From positions 3,778,443-3,842,442 of the forward strand of contig NW_003314265.1 in the NCBI RefSeq assembly GCF_000143415.4: a stretch of DNA of 64,000 nt. The letters run 5' to 3'. The stretch is from Selaginella moellendorffii (lineage: Eukaryota > Streptophyta > Lycopodiopsida > Selaginellales > Selaginellaceae). Shown piece after piece: positions 43,421 through 54,635 of the stretch. The notes beneath the pieces are model-generated. The model was not told the DNA's origin and did no database searches. It was given only the letters and a program-made list of their open reading frames with translations. The position numbers and the translations under genes were made by a program. Positions within the stretch are counted from its first letter, which is position 1. Every line of letters begins with the position of its first letter.

Positions 43421-43694
43421 CCTCTCAAGAACCCTACAAAAGCAGTGAAAAAAGTGAGAAGATAACCAAGTCCAAAGCACAGGAACTCACCAAGCTTGCT
43501 TGGAGGGGAGCTTCAAAGACCTGTAAGCCGTGAGCACAAAGAGAGAAGGAAAAGGAGAAGGAAGCAAACGAGGAAGAACACAAAGTTAAGCTCGCTCTTA
43601 TTTAAAAGCGAAGGAGGCAGCCAGTAGCGATTTACAGTGATAGTAGCGATCATTCTCCTCGCGTGCTTTCTAGATCGCTTGCTTGCCGTGCCTT

Positions 43695-44217
43695 CTAGTC
43701 ACCACTGGCGCAACCCTTGCAGCCACACTGGATGCATTCCAGGACTTTCACTTCCCTGCTCTCGCGAGGCACCCGGCACAGGCAGTTGGTCCCGAAGTTG
43801 TGATCCCTGGGCTGGATGCATCTCAGGCAGCACAGCCGCTCGTAGCCGGGCTTCTTCCACTTGGCGATGAGGTTCTTGTCCACGTAGTTCTGATCGACGC
43901 AGAAGTCGTAGAGCTCCTTGGAAATCTCCTTCTTCTTGTAGTAGAGATCGTATATGTAGCGGCTCTTCTGGTGCGCGATCTTGAAAATCGGCCACGACGC
44001 CTCGCAAATCCTCTTGCCGTCGTCGGATTCATTCACAGCTGCGCAAGAGAGAGCACAACAAGGGATAATATTTTCATCATCCTCGCGGGGAGCCGAAATC
44101 TCAGCGGCGCTTAGCTTGCTTACCTTCGCGCATCTTGCCGTCGAAGGAGTTGAGCGTCTCCTCGATCACCGCCCATCCCTCCGGGTACTCGACCTTGCTC
44201 GTCCGGACCCTCGGCAT
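43695..44217 (-). CDS. BUD31: BUD31 (G10) splicing factor
   Basis: Two exons (44,124-44,217 and 43,695-44,038) give 145 residues, the conserved length of this family. It starts '[15 protein letters not shown]' and has '[19 protein letters not shown]', '[20 protein letters not shown]' and the Cys-rich zinc-binding end 'CIQCGCKGC'. BUD31 is a small nuclear protein of the activated spliceosome. The 5' flank has an 'aaccctaaa' motif (44,228-44,236 region) on the plus strand, resembling a telo-box on the gene's strand. Identification is firm because the family is nearly invariant among eukaryotes. Confidence 0.96.
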
Positions 44218-44470
44218 CGCGCAAGAAGAACCCTAAATGCCGGCTCTTAGGGCTTTCTTTATAGTTTAAAATGCTCACAGTTGAACGTTGACAGTTGACT
44301 GTATGACCATATTTACAGCTAAAGAGAATGTTGAACGTTCAACTGGCTTCAAACAGACGATGGGCTTCAAGGTCCACAGGCACAATCTAGCGGCATGGCA
44401 ATGTCTACTTGTTAGAATCATGGACACAGTAGATGCCACGGCGAATAAAGGATTAATCTTGGCCTGAGCT

Positions 44471-45200
44471 TCAGCTTGAGCCAAGCTTGTCTATCAAGTC
44501 ATCCCTGGCTACAAGCTCGTCCAAAACCATGGCAGCATCACCACGAGTGTAGTCGGGGCTGCTTCGAGCAAGACGAGCGAGGAGACCAGACACGGCGTCC
44601 TGTCTCATTCGCGACGCCACTTTCCCCCATTCCATCCCCAGTCCCAACTCCGCTGCTGTGATTAGCATCGAGGGAGAGCAGCTTGTGTGTGCTTGAACAG
44701 CTCGTCCCAGATCTTGTTGTTGAATGCCGCTCGTTGTGCGTTGGTCAGGCAACAATTCCGGAAGAACGCCTCTGCGTCAGACTTGCTGAAGTTTCCAAGC
44801 CCGAACCATTGATAGAGTCCCTGAAAGTGTGGTCGACCGAATATGCCAAAACCACAAGCGCCGCCTGCTTCTGTTTCGTCAGGCACGCCAAAAAACTCTA
44901 GTGCTCGTTCCGATACTTGTTCTGCCAATCGTAACTGGGCATGTGTGAGGATTGTCCAGGACGAAATTCTTGAAACACCGCAGCACCGGCGACAAGCTGG
45001 ATGCTTTGTTCGCCTCGTCTTGCATTCTCGAGAAGAAGTTAGCCGGATCAACAGCAGCTTTCCCTCCAGACAACAACTTCCCGATCCAATTGTTACCTCT
45101 GTGATCTGAGCCTCCATTCCCCAGCGCGGAAGCAAGCACATGTCTCAGGGATATCTGGACCAAGTTCTGCCTATCGTTCTCATTGATTTGAAGTCGGGCA
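44471..45200 (-). pseudogene. Unrecognised, probably broken gene
   Basis: Three overlapping minus-strand frames each look coding for part of the way. The first covers 'LASALGNGGSDHRGNNWIG' to 'FKNFVLDNPHT' (45,200 to ~44,950). The second covers 'AQLRLAEQVSERALEFFG' to 'NNKIWDELFKHTQAALP' (~44,950-44,665). The third covers 'ITAAELGLGMEWGKVASRM' to the stop at 44,471. The switches near 44,945 and 44,665 have no good splice signals, and no ATG opens the first frame, so frameshifts are likely. I do not recognise the protein. It contains no membrane segment. Confidence 0.45.
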
Positions 45201-45735
45201 ACTTTTCAACGTTCGCCCTATGTGATTCTTTCACTAGCAGTGTGCTCATGCCTTGGGACCCAGCATGACGATGGCATAGCACATAATGGAATTTTGTGGA
45301 CACCTCATTTGATATAATAGGAAGAATTTATTTCTAGGTTTTTCGAAAGGTTTTTATAAGAAGTGGCTTTACTTTCTGGTGGCCTACAATCTAGATTCCA
45401 TGTCAATGACTGCAATATCTCAGATATAAGGTTGTCCATTTGCATTTGTGTGAAGTTTTCTATTATTTGTGCCAAGTTATTCAAGATAATGTTTTATGTT
45501 TATATTATTATTTAAATTATTTTTGGTTTGCTTGGTAGTGGATATACCTAAAATATGCTTGAATATCCTAGAATATTTTACCATTTAACCAATTTTGCAT
45601 TTTGTTTGTAATTTATAAAATTTCTAGTATATTTTTGTTTATTCTATAATCTCGATATATAAATTATAAATGAATGACCACTATAAGGAATAGTCAATTT
45701 GGAGTCTAGATATGTGCATACTCTCAAATATGAGG
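45201..45735. other. AT-rich intergenic region
   Basis: About 530 bp, AT-rich between 45,290 and 45,720, presumed 3' flank of the SDR gene. No coding region or RNA gene is seen. Confidence 0.5.
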
Positions 45736-46889
45736 CTAGCTCCCAAAAATACAAATAGTCTCATCCGAGTAGGTTTGCTCTTCCTCACTGCAAGGCCAGT
45801 ATTTGACACCGTGCCTTTGAGTTATCCATAGGCAGCATCCAGCTTTGCTCTCGTCTTCAATGAGCTCAAGCACTCCTGAAATCTCTGTTTGTTGACAATC
45901 ACATATTTAAAACTGGCTCACCATTGTTAACTTTCTCCATTGGAATGAAGCCATCAGCAGCATCGATCATGGTAACTGGTAAAAGGTTTCCCATAGGTGT
46001 GTCTACGAACTAAAACGAGGAAGCACCTGTTACTATGTTGCAGACATAGGATACGCATATAGATCAGACCTCAGGGCAAACAGCATTTACTCGGATTCCT
46101 TCGCTTCGAAGATTCACCAGTGATCTTGTCAGCATGACAACACCGGCTGTGCACAGATCATATCAGAAAATGGAATTCTATGTTTTTCACCATTCATGAA
46201 TCAAACCTTTGGACGCAGCGTAAATTGGTGCACATGGTGCTGGATAGAGTCCCAAGGCAGATGCAAAGTTTATGATACATCCTGGTTTACCAAGGGATTT
46301 CATGGCCTTAATCTGCAGCAAACAAGAGAGGATCTGCTTACAAAAGTAGCAAAACAAGGCAAAATTCTTTACTTCAAGTCGAGTGCACTCTATTGTGCCA
46401 TTCAGGTTGACATCGACAAGTCGACGCCAAAGCCCCTGCTCGTCGTCAATGAAATCACTCGTATGAGCTACTCCAGCACAGTTGATGCAAATGTCCAGAC
46501 TTTTGAAGACGGCGATGTGCTGTTCAAATGCGGACGAGATCTCATCTGTTCTAATCACAAATAAAATGAGCTGGAAGACAAGTTGCTTTGGATTGGGGCT
46601 ATGCTTTACCTGGTTTTGCTACATCACACCGAATACATATCGTAGAAGGTTTGTCTTCAACCTGCAGCTTCTCATACTCCTGCTTGACCATCTCAAGCGT
46701 CTCCAGGGCATTTTTCTCAACAATATCGAGCACAGATATGCTTGTACCTTTCTTAGCAAGAGCCACAGCCAAGGCCCTGCCTGGAGAAAAGAACAAGAGA
46801 AACAGATCAAATCAAAACCAACACTTAGCTATACCAATTCCAGAACCGGCTCCAGTGATGAGCACAGATATTCTTTGCTCAAGCTCCAT
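45736..46889 (-). CDS. Short-chain dehydrogenase/reductase
   Basis: Seven exons (46,835-46,889; 46,610-46,780; 46,373-46,545; 46,207-46,312; 46,070-46,146; 45,922-46,009; 45,736-45,875) join in phase to 269 residues. The Rossmann fold shows the cofactor loop 'TGAGSGIGRA', then 'DVAKPG', 'DICINCAG', the catalytic Ser region 'NFASALGLYPA', the active 'YAASKG' (Tyr-x3-Lys) and 'VNAVCPE'. An Asp at the end of the second strand ('VLDIVEK') suggests NAD rather than NADP. It resembles 15-hydroxyprostaglandin-dehydrogenase-like SDRs. The substrate is unknown. Its start is 111 bp downstream of the stop of the amino acid permease on the same strand. Confidence 0.9.
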
Positions 46890-47000
46890 TACACTGACAG
46901 AAGGCGGACCCTTTCAACAAGCAGACAGGAACATTTCAACGACTGACAGAGGTTAAGTGAAAATTAAGTTAGCACATCTAAATTGAAATCTCCGCGCTCT

Positions 47001-48828
47001 TTAGAAATTAGCGTGGAAGGGAGTATAAGCCTTGAGGTCCTGGTAGATCCCTTCGATGGATCCGATACCCGCGGCGATGGAGATGACTAGACAAAACGCG
47101 CTGATGGCTTGGAGCTTGAGCCACCGCATCGACCACGTTTTGATCTGGGCTTGCTTGATGTGCATCTGGATCGGGAAGTAGACGGTGAGAGGCCAGAAGC
47201 CCATCGCGCCCAGCAAACCCAGCACGTCGTTGAAGAAGGGGATCGCCATGGCTATCACTGTGGTTGCTATCACGAAGAGGCTTCTCCAGACGAGCCGGAA
47301 GAGCGTGGTGGAGTACCTCCAGTGAAGGAGCTTGATCTTGTGAGTGGTGTTGAGAGCGCTGTGTGGCCATTTCTCCAGTGCCCAGGCTTCGACGAAATCG
47401 AATAGAGGCTGACTGTACACCTGATGGAAGTTCCATGCCAAGTTGGTTTTCAGAGGAGAGTTCTTACATTGATCCTTACCTGGTAAGCTCCAACCAAGTG
47501 GAGAACGATGCAAGCGTTTGAAAAGTCAATGAGCCAGTAAGGCTTTTCGAAGCCTTGGCTCAGTAAGTTTCCAGGAGCAGAATCACCAAAGGCCGCGTAG
47601 TTGACACAGGCGATTGACATGTAGAAGGCAGTCGTGGCTAATACTCCAACGAGTGTTGCTTTCTTCATTGTCTTGTTCTCTGGAGGTGTTGATCTTAGCG
47701 TGTCCTGTCGAATTAAGAAACATGAGATGTGTGTTGGATAGAGAGCTTTGTCGTGATGGCTACCTGAATTTCGATCAGAATCATTGAAAAAGAGTAGGCA
47801 AACGCAACGTTTCCCAGCGCCTGGAACACCGCCCAAGTCTTTTGAGCCGGGGTCGTCACTAGACCACCAGGACTACCAGAAACACGACCGTTTCCTGCGA
47901 ATTCATGTAGAGTTGATATATGCGTCGCGAGAAAAAATAAAAAAAATAAAAATAAAAATCCAAAACATACATGCCTATAAGTTTCGCCAGCCCCAGGACC
48001 AAGACGATTGTTGAATACGTGAAGGACATGGCTGTCGCAAGGTACGAAAGCCACCATAGCTCGTGGAAGTTTGGGATTTGCGAGAAAACGAGCTGGATCA
48101 ACCCGAAGGCCGTCACGTACAGATTGACAGAGACACCGCATCCCAACGCTTTCGAGCCTTTGGTGTGAAAGCAATTCGCTCGAGCGATTGCTCTGCGAAA
48201 GAAAAAAGAAACAAACGAATCAGTCATTCAACGCTTGAAAGAGAAAAACACTTACGCCATGCTCAAAGCACCGGTAACAGTGTATCCCACCGCAGTGGCA
48301 GCCAAATTACTGTACTGAGCCAGCGCGCACAGCCACAATTCCACTCTCCCTACAAGGACAACAAAGAGGTTGGAAAAAAATGACCATTGGAAGAAAAAAC
48401 TAAAAGAGAAGAGAACAAGAACACTCACCCAATGTGACTTTCACAGCGTCTTTGTATCGATAGTTCCGCTTCCCAGTGGTGGGATCCGGGAACCTGTAGC
48501 AATCGGCTAGCAAGGCCGAGGTGTAATAAGTCAAATAAGCAAAGATGAGCAGCACAATCGGGCCGGCGATCCATCCCAGCTGCGCGAAGCTCCAGGCCAG
48601 GGAGAGGACCCCGGATCCAATCACGCCAGTGATTACGTGAGCGGCCGCCGACCACACCGTCCCTGGAAGATTTGGGGGAATGGAAATCAAAACAAGGCTC
48701 CAAGAACGCTGGAAATCCGTGGATTCTCATCGCATACCTTGGCGCTTGGGGCGGCCGTCGTCGTCCTTGTCGATCGCGGCTGGCGGAGGAGGAGCGCCCG
48801 CCGCCTCCATGGCGGCCTCCGCCTTCAT
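47001..48828 (-). CDS. Amino acid permease (AAP/AAAP family)
   Basis: Seven exons (48,738-48,828; 48,429-48,662; 48,256-48,349; 47,975-48,192; 47,764-47,894; 47,480-47,704; 47,001-47,420) join in phase to about 476 residues. A hydrophilic N-terminus rich in Pro and Asp is followed by 'TVWSAAAHVITGVIGSGVLSLAW', 'AQLGWIAGP', 'YLTYYTSALLADCYR', 'VNLYVTAFGLIQLVFSQIPNF' and 'FPIQMHIKQ', giving about 10-11 membrane segments as in plant AAPs. It imports neutral or acidic amino acids with protons at the plasma membrane. The ATG at 48,828 is chosen, with a second Met six codons later. The fourth intron appears to start GC. It is divergent from SRP68, 281 bp start to start. Confidence 0.93.
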
Positions 48829-49109
48829 TTGGAGGAGCGAGCTCTATCAAAGGCCAAGGAAGAAAGAAAGAAAATCCCTCTCCTCTTCTCTCCCAAGAAA
48901 CGCTTCTAAAAGGCCTTGGACGAGTGTGCACAGAAATTCAAACATTGCTGGCTGCGCTGCGCCTATTCTTCCTCCCAGCGAGGATTTGCCTGGAATAAAA
49001 AATCTTGACCGCTGGTCAATGCTGGAATATTCTTTCTCCTTACATGGAGAATATTCTTATTTTCTTACGGCATTTTTGCTTAGACAGGGGTTAGGGTTCT
49101 TGGAGTGCG

Positions 49110-51310
49110 ATGGAGGTGGAGGCTGCGGCAGGCGCAGCGCAGCCGCAGCGGCAGGGATTCTCCTTCGGATGTAAGTCGCGAGTAGATCGGAGCGATTTCG
49201 GTGCCAATTTCTCTCTCTGTGGTCTCGCCAGTGCTGGAGATGATCAATGCTTCGCAAGCGGAGCATGGATTGCGCCACAAGGATTACAAGCGCTACAAGG
49301 AGTACTGCACGAATCGGCTGCGGCGGCTGTACAAATCGGTCAAGTTTACTCACGGCCGGGGGAGATACGTGAAGAAGCCTCTGGGAGTCGCCAACGTCTC
49401 GGAAGTCAGGTTTGAGGCTAAGAGGACGAGCTTGACGCGCTCAAGATATATTTTCTCTTGACAGGCATCTCCACATTGCCCTCTACTTGGCCGAGAGAGC
49501 TTGGAGCCAAGCTATGCATCTCAAAGAAGAAGCTCCAACTGGGAAAGGGCGCTATCACTGGCTTGGACGATTGAGAAAAGCCTGCAAGTGGGCAGATTTA
49601 CTCGAGTCTCTTTGCAACGAGAAAGCGAATCCTAGGACAGCGCTCGAGGCCACGGTAAGGAATCAGTCTCTCGTTTCTCCAAGTTCTCATTTTTCTTTGA
49701 CTGGAAGGCGTATGCTTCCTACTTGAGGGGACTTCTTCTTGTAGATGCCGAGAGGAACTGGCAATTTGCTTTGAGAAAGTTCAAGAATGCTCGGTAAGGC
49801 ACTGATTACGTGGAATATGTTTCTTTTTTTTTATCTCTGTGAAACAGGATCATCTACGAAGAACTTGGACGGTATGGAGACGCTGACAATCAGATCCTTT
49901 ACAAGCAGCGTGTTGAAGAAATTGAACAAAACATTCGCCATTGCTTGCATTCTCTCCAGCAGATGGACGATGCGGAAGGTCCTGAGGATGAATCAGACCG
50001 GGAACTGCATGGTAAATTAGAGGTACGACCTTTACAACTCTGAAGTATTGTTTATGACTCTTAAGCATTGCAGGCTGTTATGGTAGAAGTCAAAACACAA
50101 GAAGAGATCTCAACAGTTTGTGTCACCTGGTTAGGACACAAATTCCCAGTTCATAATATCAAGACACGAGCTTGTGTCTTGAAAGGTTAGTCTAACGTTG
50201 AAGACATTGCTTTATTTTTTGTTCTCATCTTCTTTGTCTGATGTTACAGTTCAAAATCTTGAAAGAGAGCTTGGGTCTTCCTCGACAGCGGAGAAAAAAC
50301 AGGGACTGTACGAGAAAATCCTAGGAGGTTATCAAGAGGCGAGGAAGAACATACGCGAGGACCTGGCAACAGCTGGAAATGCTGACAATTTGCGGGACTC
50401 GTTGATCGGGCTGGACAAAGCTGTTAGCTGCTTGATTTTTGCAGGAACGATCGAGCGTGCCAGACTGCAATTGTCTATAGCCAAGAGCCGGCTGAGTCGG
50501 CAGCAGGATCTTGCAACGCTTCAAGAGATCGTGACACTCTGCGATACTTTAAACACTGTAAGTACTTCTGCGAGCTGCAAGGAAAGATGGCTAACGCTCT
50601 CTTGACTGCAGAACCTTATGGAGCTAACGGATTTGGCAACATCTGGAAGAGAGAAAACGGACGAGGAAGAAAAGTATGCCCTGGAGCTGTCTGCGAGCCA
50701 GGTTCTCTACCGCGCTGAGAGGTAACAAGCCTGCGCTTAAGCATATAGTTTGCTCCACTGACCGATTGCATTTTCTAGATGCTTTCATCTCGCACAAGCG
50801 TATAGCCTCCCAGGCCAACACGCTGAAGCATTTGCGTTGCTTGGGCGTGCTCGTGAGCATGCCGAGTCCGCGCTCCGGCTTCAGAAGAAGAACGAATCCC
50901 TGGTGGAAGAAATACAGGAGCTTATAGGCCGATGCAGAAGTGAAAGTCTTTTGGCCCATGCCCGAGGTGTGATGCAGAGCCTCGAGAAGCAACAAGAAGC
51001 CCAAGAAGGAGTTTCCTCCCTGAGTCTCGCGGAATCAAAGGTACTCGTAGCTCTCTCGATTCGATTGCATTGGCTTGAGCTGGTTTCCTTGTTCCAGGAT
51101 AACTATCTTCTTTCTCAGCTGGACAAGTATAAGTCAGCCTTGGGCTCGCCTGGCGCGGCACCGCGAATCTCACAAGTCCCTCCCGCTTTCAAGGCCGTCC
51201 CTTGCCGTCCCATATTCCTGGACACGGCCATCAATTCCATCGAGTTCCCGTCGTTGGAAGCTCGTCTCAAAGAGAAGAAGAAAGGCTTGTTTGGACGATG
51301 GGGATGGTAA
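49110..51310 (+). CDS. SRP68: Signal recognition particle 68 kDa subunit
   Basis: Ten exons (49,110-49,170; 49,232-49,409; 49,465-49,654; 49,708-49,793; 49,848-50,022; 50,074-50,185; 50,250-50,557; 50,612-50,721; 50,779-51,040; 51,098-51,310) give about 564 residues in phase. The RNA-binding N-terminal region has 'HGLRHKDYKRYKEYCTNRLRRLYK', the family signature, and helical-repeat stretches follow. SRP68 pairs with SRP72 on SRP RNA and helps in elongation arrest and translocation. The frame stops at TAA 51,308-51,310. A splice from 51,304 to 51,399 is also possible and would give a slightly longer C-terminus. A 'gttagggttc' motif lies just upstream of the start. Confidence 0.93.
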
Positions 51311-51814
51311 TAACTTTTTAATTGTCATTTTGTGTCCAAGGCTTTTAAGGTTTATGCGAAAGAAAAATAGTATCTTGCGTTCTTCCGGACTTGGATAGGT
51401 TCTTTCAGAGAAGTGAAACGCTCGGAGAAAACGCTGCGGACGATTGAAGGGCTTGAGATGGAAGTATCTTTTCGTCTTAAATTCTTGAATTCGTAAGTAG
51501 TGCTTTGTTTGAGTAACTTTTTTTGATACACTGTTTTACATGTTTCAGTGCTTGGAGTTACTTAGATCGCAAACGCAGTAAGTCATATCCATCTATCTGA
51601 TTCACACTTCTTCTGCTGGCCTTGAAAGTTCATCACACTTTCTTTCCTTACACATTCGTCGTCCCCTCGTCCTTACTGGAATGTTTTGAGCATACCAAGT
51701 GTGATCGTCTAGTTAGGTGCTCGCACTCTGTCACGTTTTCCCGTACCAAGTCTAGAAAGCCTCTACCCGATGTAGAAAGAAGAAAGAAGAAAGAAGAAAC
51801 TCACCACCATCCAG

Positions 51815-53613
51815 ATGGATTCTTTCAAAGGGCTCCTGTTTTGGATATTGTCTTTGAACTTGGTTGTCCTGATCGGTTTTCGAATGAACTGGATGAAACA
51901 GGATACAGCAGCTACGACTACTGCGGGATTAACTTCTGCGACCGCTGCTGCGGCGAGCAAAGCCAAGCTTCTTGTCGACTTGTGGAGCAGCGAGTTGGAT
52001 GACCGATCGAGTTCCAGAAAGGCGACGATCAATGCACCGCACATCCAAGATTGCAGGCAAGTCACCGAGGCTAAAGCGACGTATGATCGCCGCGAAGATC
52101 CATCCTGGAGGTTCAAAGGATTTCTCCAACAAGGACAGGAACTTAACAGCGTCCATGTTCCAGAGACGACTATTCCATGGGTACGACTCTTTAGAAGCTA
52201 TAACTTATTCGAGAAACACTTGTTCTTTCTCTCGTTTGGTTCTTACAGGCGAATGGCGGTGATGAAGATAATCTCCCGCTAACACGACGCGTCCAACGCG
52301 AGCTATGGTTGCACCAGCACCCCGAAAACTGTAGCAACGCGAGGTTTTTACTGGCTTTTTGGCACCACGACGAGACGCGGGACTCTGTTGGAGTTGGATC
52401 GGACATGGTGTCCATGGCTGGGATGTTTGGAGCGGCACTGATCCAAGGCCGGGTTTTCATCACCAAAGACTACCACGGCGCCAGGCACGAAGGATGCACA
52501 GGTTCTTAACTTGAGTAATTCCTTTTACCAGGTAGAGCTGGTCTTTCTTTAGGAGCCAACCACGCTCGCTGGTCATGCTACTTTGCTCTTGAGGCGTCCG
52601 AGGAGTGCATGGCCAGGGCATTGCAACTTTCGTCGCAGAAGGAGGCTTGGGACGAGGGAATTATCAAGGAGTTTAGCGGGGATCAATGGGATGGTCCGGT
52701 TCCAAGGTGAGAATTTGATATCTATTGCTTTTCTTGACATTGTTGTTTTGAAAACTATGTAGCTTCTGGGGGGAGCCATGGAAGGCAATGCAACCAACGG
52801 TGGGGCTCGACGGCAAGCTCCTGAATTACAGCGCAAACCATCGAAGATGGTGGAGAGCTCAGGCAAGTCTAGCGCTGCTTTTTGGTTTTTGAGAAAACAA
52901 CTTTGAAGAGTTTGATTGATCCAGGCACTGCGCTACCTTACGCGATATCCCAGTGAGTACCTGTGCAACCTCCTCAACCAAGAGAGGCACAAGGCCTTCG
53001 GCGAGGAAGCAGCCAAGCTCGTGATCAAAACTCTTCCCGCCAGCGAATGGCCCGCTGGCTTGCAACTCAACGAGAGCAATCCCCTGGAGGAGCTGGTGTG
53101 GAGCAGCTATGGCCCCTGGATGCCGCGGCCTCTGGTGAGCATTCATGTGAGGCAGGGAGACAAAGCCAAGGAGATGCAAGTAATCTCGTTCGAGGAGTAC
53201 ATGAAGCTTGCAAACGTTCTTCGCAGGAGGTTTCCACACTTGCGAAACGTGTGGCTTTCCACGGAAATGCAGGTAAGCCATTTTCTTCCGAGCTCGCGGC
53301 CATTAAAACTTTGACTGTGTTTTAGAATGTGGTGGAGGAATCCAAGGAGTACAAGGAGTGGAACTTTTACTACAGCGACATTCCAAGGCAAGTTGGGACG
53401 GTGAGCATGGCCGAGTATATGGCGTCGCTGGGAAGCAGGCAAGCTTTCGACGCTAGCTACGTCAACTTGGTGATGGCTGCCGAGTGTGATTTCTTCGTGG
53501 GCGTGCTAGGCTCGACTTGGAGCTATATCATCGACGACCTGAGGATGACCAGCGGCAAACTCATGGCTGGCTTCCTCACCGTCAACTCTGTCAATGCCCT
53601 CCTCAAAAAGTAA
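51815..53613 (+). CDS. FUT8/GT23-like fucosyltransferase-family protein
   Basis: Six exons (51,815-52,180; 52,249-52,501; 52,553-52,706; 52,763-52,862; 52,925-53,272; 53,326-53,613) give 502 residues. A single N-terminal anchor ('GLLFWILSLNLVVLIGFRM') predicts a Golgi type II protein. The lumenal domain ends in the GDP-fucose-type motif 'SIHVRQGDK', then 'LRNVWLSTEMQ' and 'ECDFFVGVLGSTWSYIIDDL', which is the pattern of the GT23/O-fucosyltransferase superfamily. The middle part ('GMFGAALIQGRVFITKDY') is also typical. The acceptor is unknown. The fourth intron uses a GC donor ('CAG/GCAAGT'). A more distant membership within the superfamily is possible. Confidence 0.85.
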
Positions 53614-54635
53614 AGTTAATTATATTATAAAATTAAAATACCTATAATCCTATGTGTATAATTTCAGAGGGAAGAAATTTGGAGAATTTATTGATTGTGA
53701 GAATCCGGTAAGGGTGATCTTGTAGGGCTAGAGACTGACGGTACCACTCAAGAAAGATACAAAATCTAGTAAACACCTGGATAAAGTATTTCATTAATGC
53801 CAGTAAAAAAACAATTCCGTTTGACACATCTTTTAAATATCAGACTTCTTCAATCAGAAATTGATGCCAGTTTCTGCAATATATGGAAAAGCATGAGACC
53901 TAGGAGTTTACTCTTCGGTCATTCAGTCTCTTTGCTCTTGCGAGGTTGGACCACCATGTGTTTGTTTTAAGTTCCATCTGCACTTGGACAGGTCTCTCCC
54001 TGAAAACGCTCTGCTGGAAACGAGGAGTCGAGATCTATACCATCCGTATAAACCAGAGATACCATCCGTATCCCCAATTTTATGCTATAAATTGCTGGCA
54101 CCTTGTGTCTGTTCAAGCCTCCAAGTTGTATTCAGATTTCAAAAATGACGGTGAGTACATATTTCTTTGGTGTTGAGATGCTCATATATGTTTGTGTTCA
54201 GCATTGCTACATCAACAGCAGTACAGACATTCAGCTCTTAGATGATGGGAAGAAAGACTATCAGTACTACAGCCTGGCTGTGCAAAATGGCTCTCCTGTT
54301 TACGCCAATGCACTGGTTCCTGTCAAAGAACAACGTTGGAAAATCTCGCATCCGCAACACTTTGAACAAGAGCATGAATGCAAGAAGAATCATTGCAATT
54401 GCACCCTCCCAACGTCCCTCAGCTCCCTCCCCAGATGGATAAACGAGCACGCCAACAATTTGTGGAAGGTCTACAGTACAAAACATATCGTAAAGGAAAA
54501 AGAAAAAGATGTATAAATCAAACATAAATGATATAGTTATTAGTATACTACTTAACTTCTTTTAAACTCAATTGATAATAAATCTGATACTTTGTACAAG
54601 ATCGATATCAAAATCCTCAATGCTTAATAAGATAG
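53614..54635. other. Intergenic region
   Basis: About 1 kb between two convergent genes. It contains an open frame (54,103-54,516) without similarity to known families and a duplicated short motif 'taccatccgta' (54,037-54,070). No RNA gene or repeat of known type is seen. Confidence 0.5.

Noticed and set aside
54103-54516. Open frame of 137 codons between the FUT8-like gene and exportin-4
   Set aside because: No family resemblance, unusual composition and no splice or promoter context to support it.
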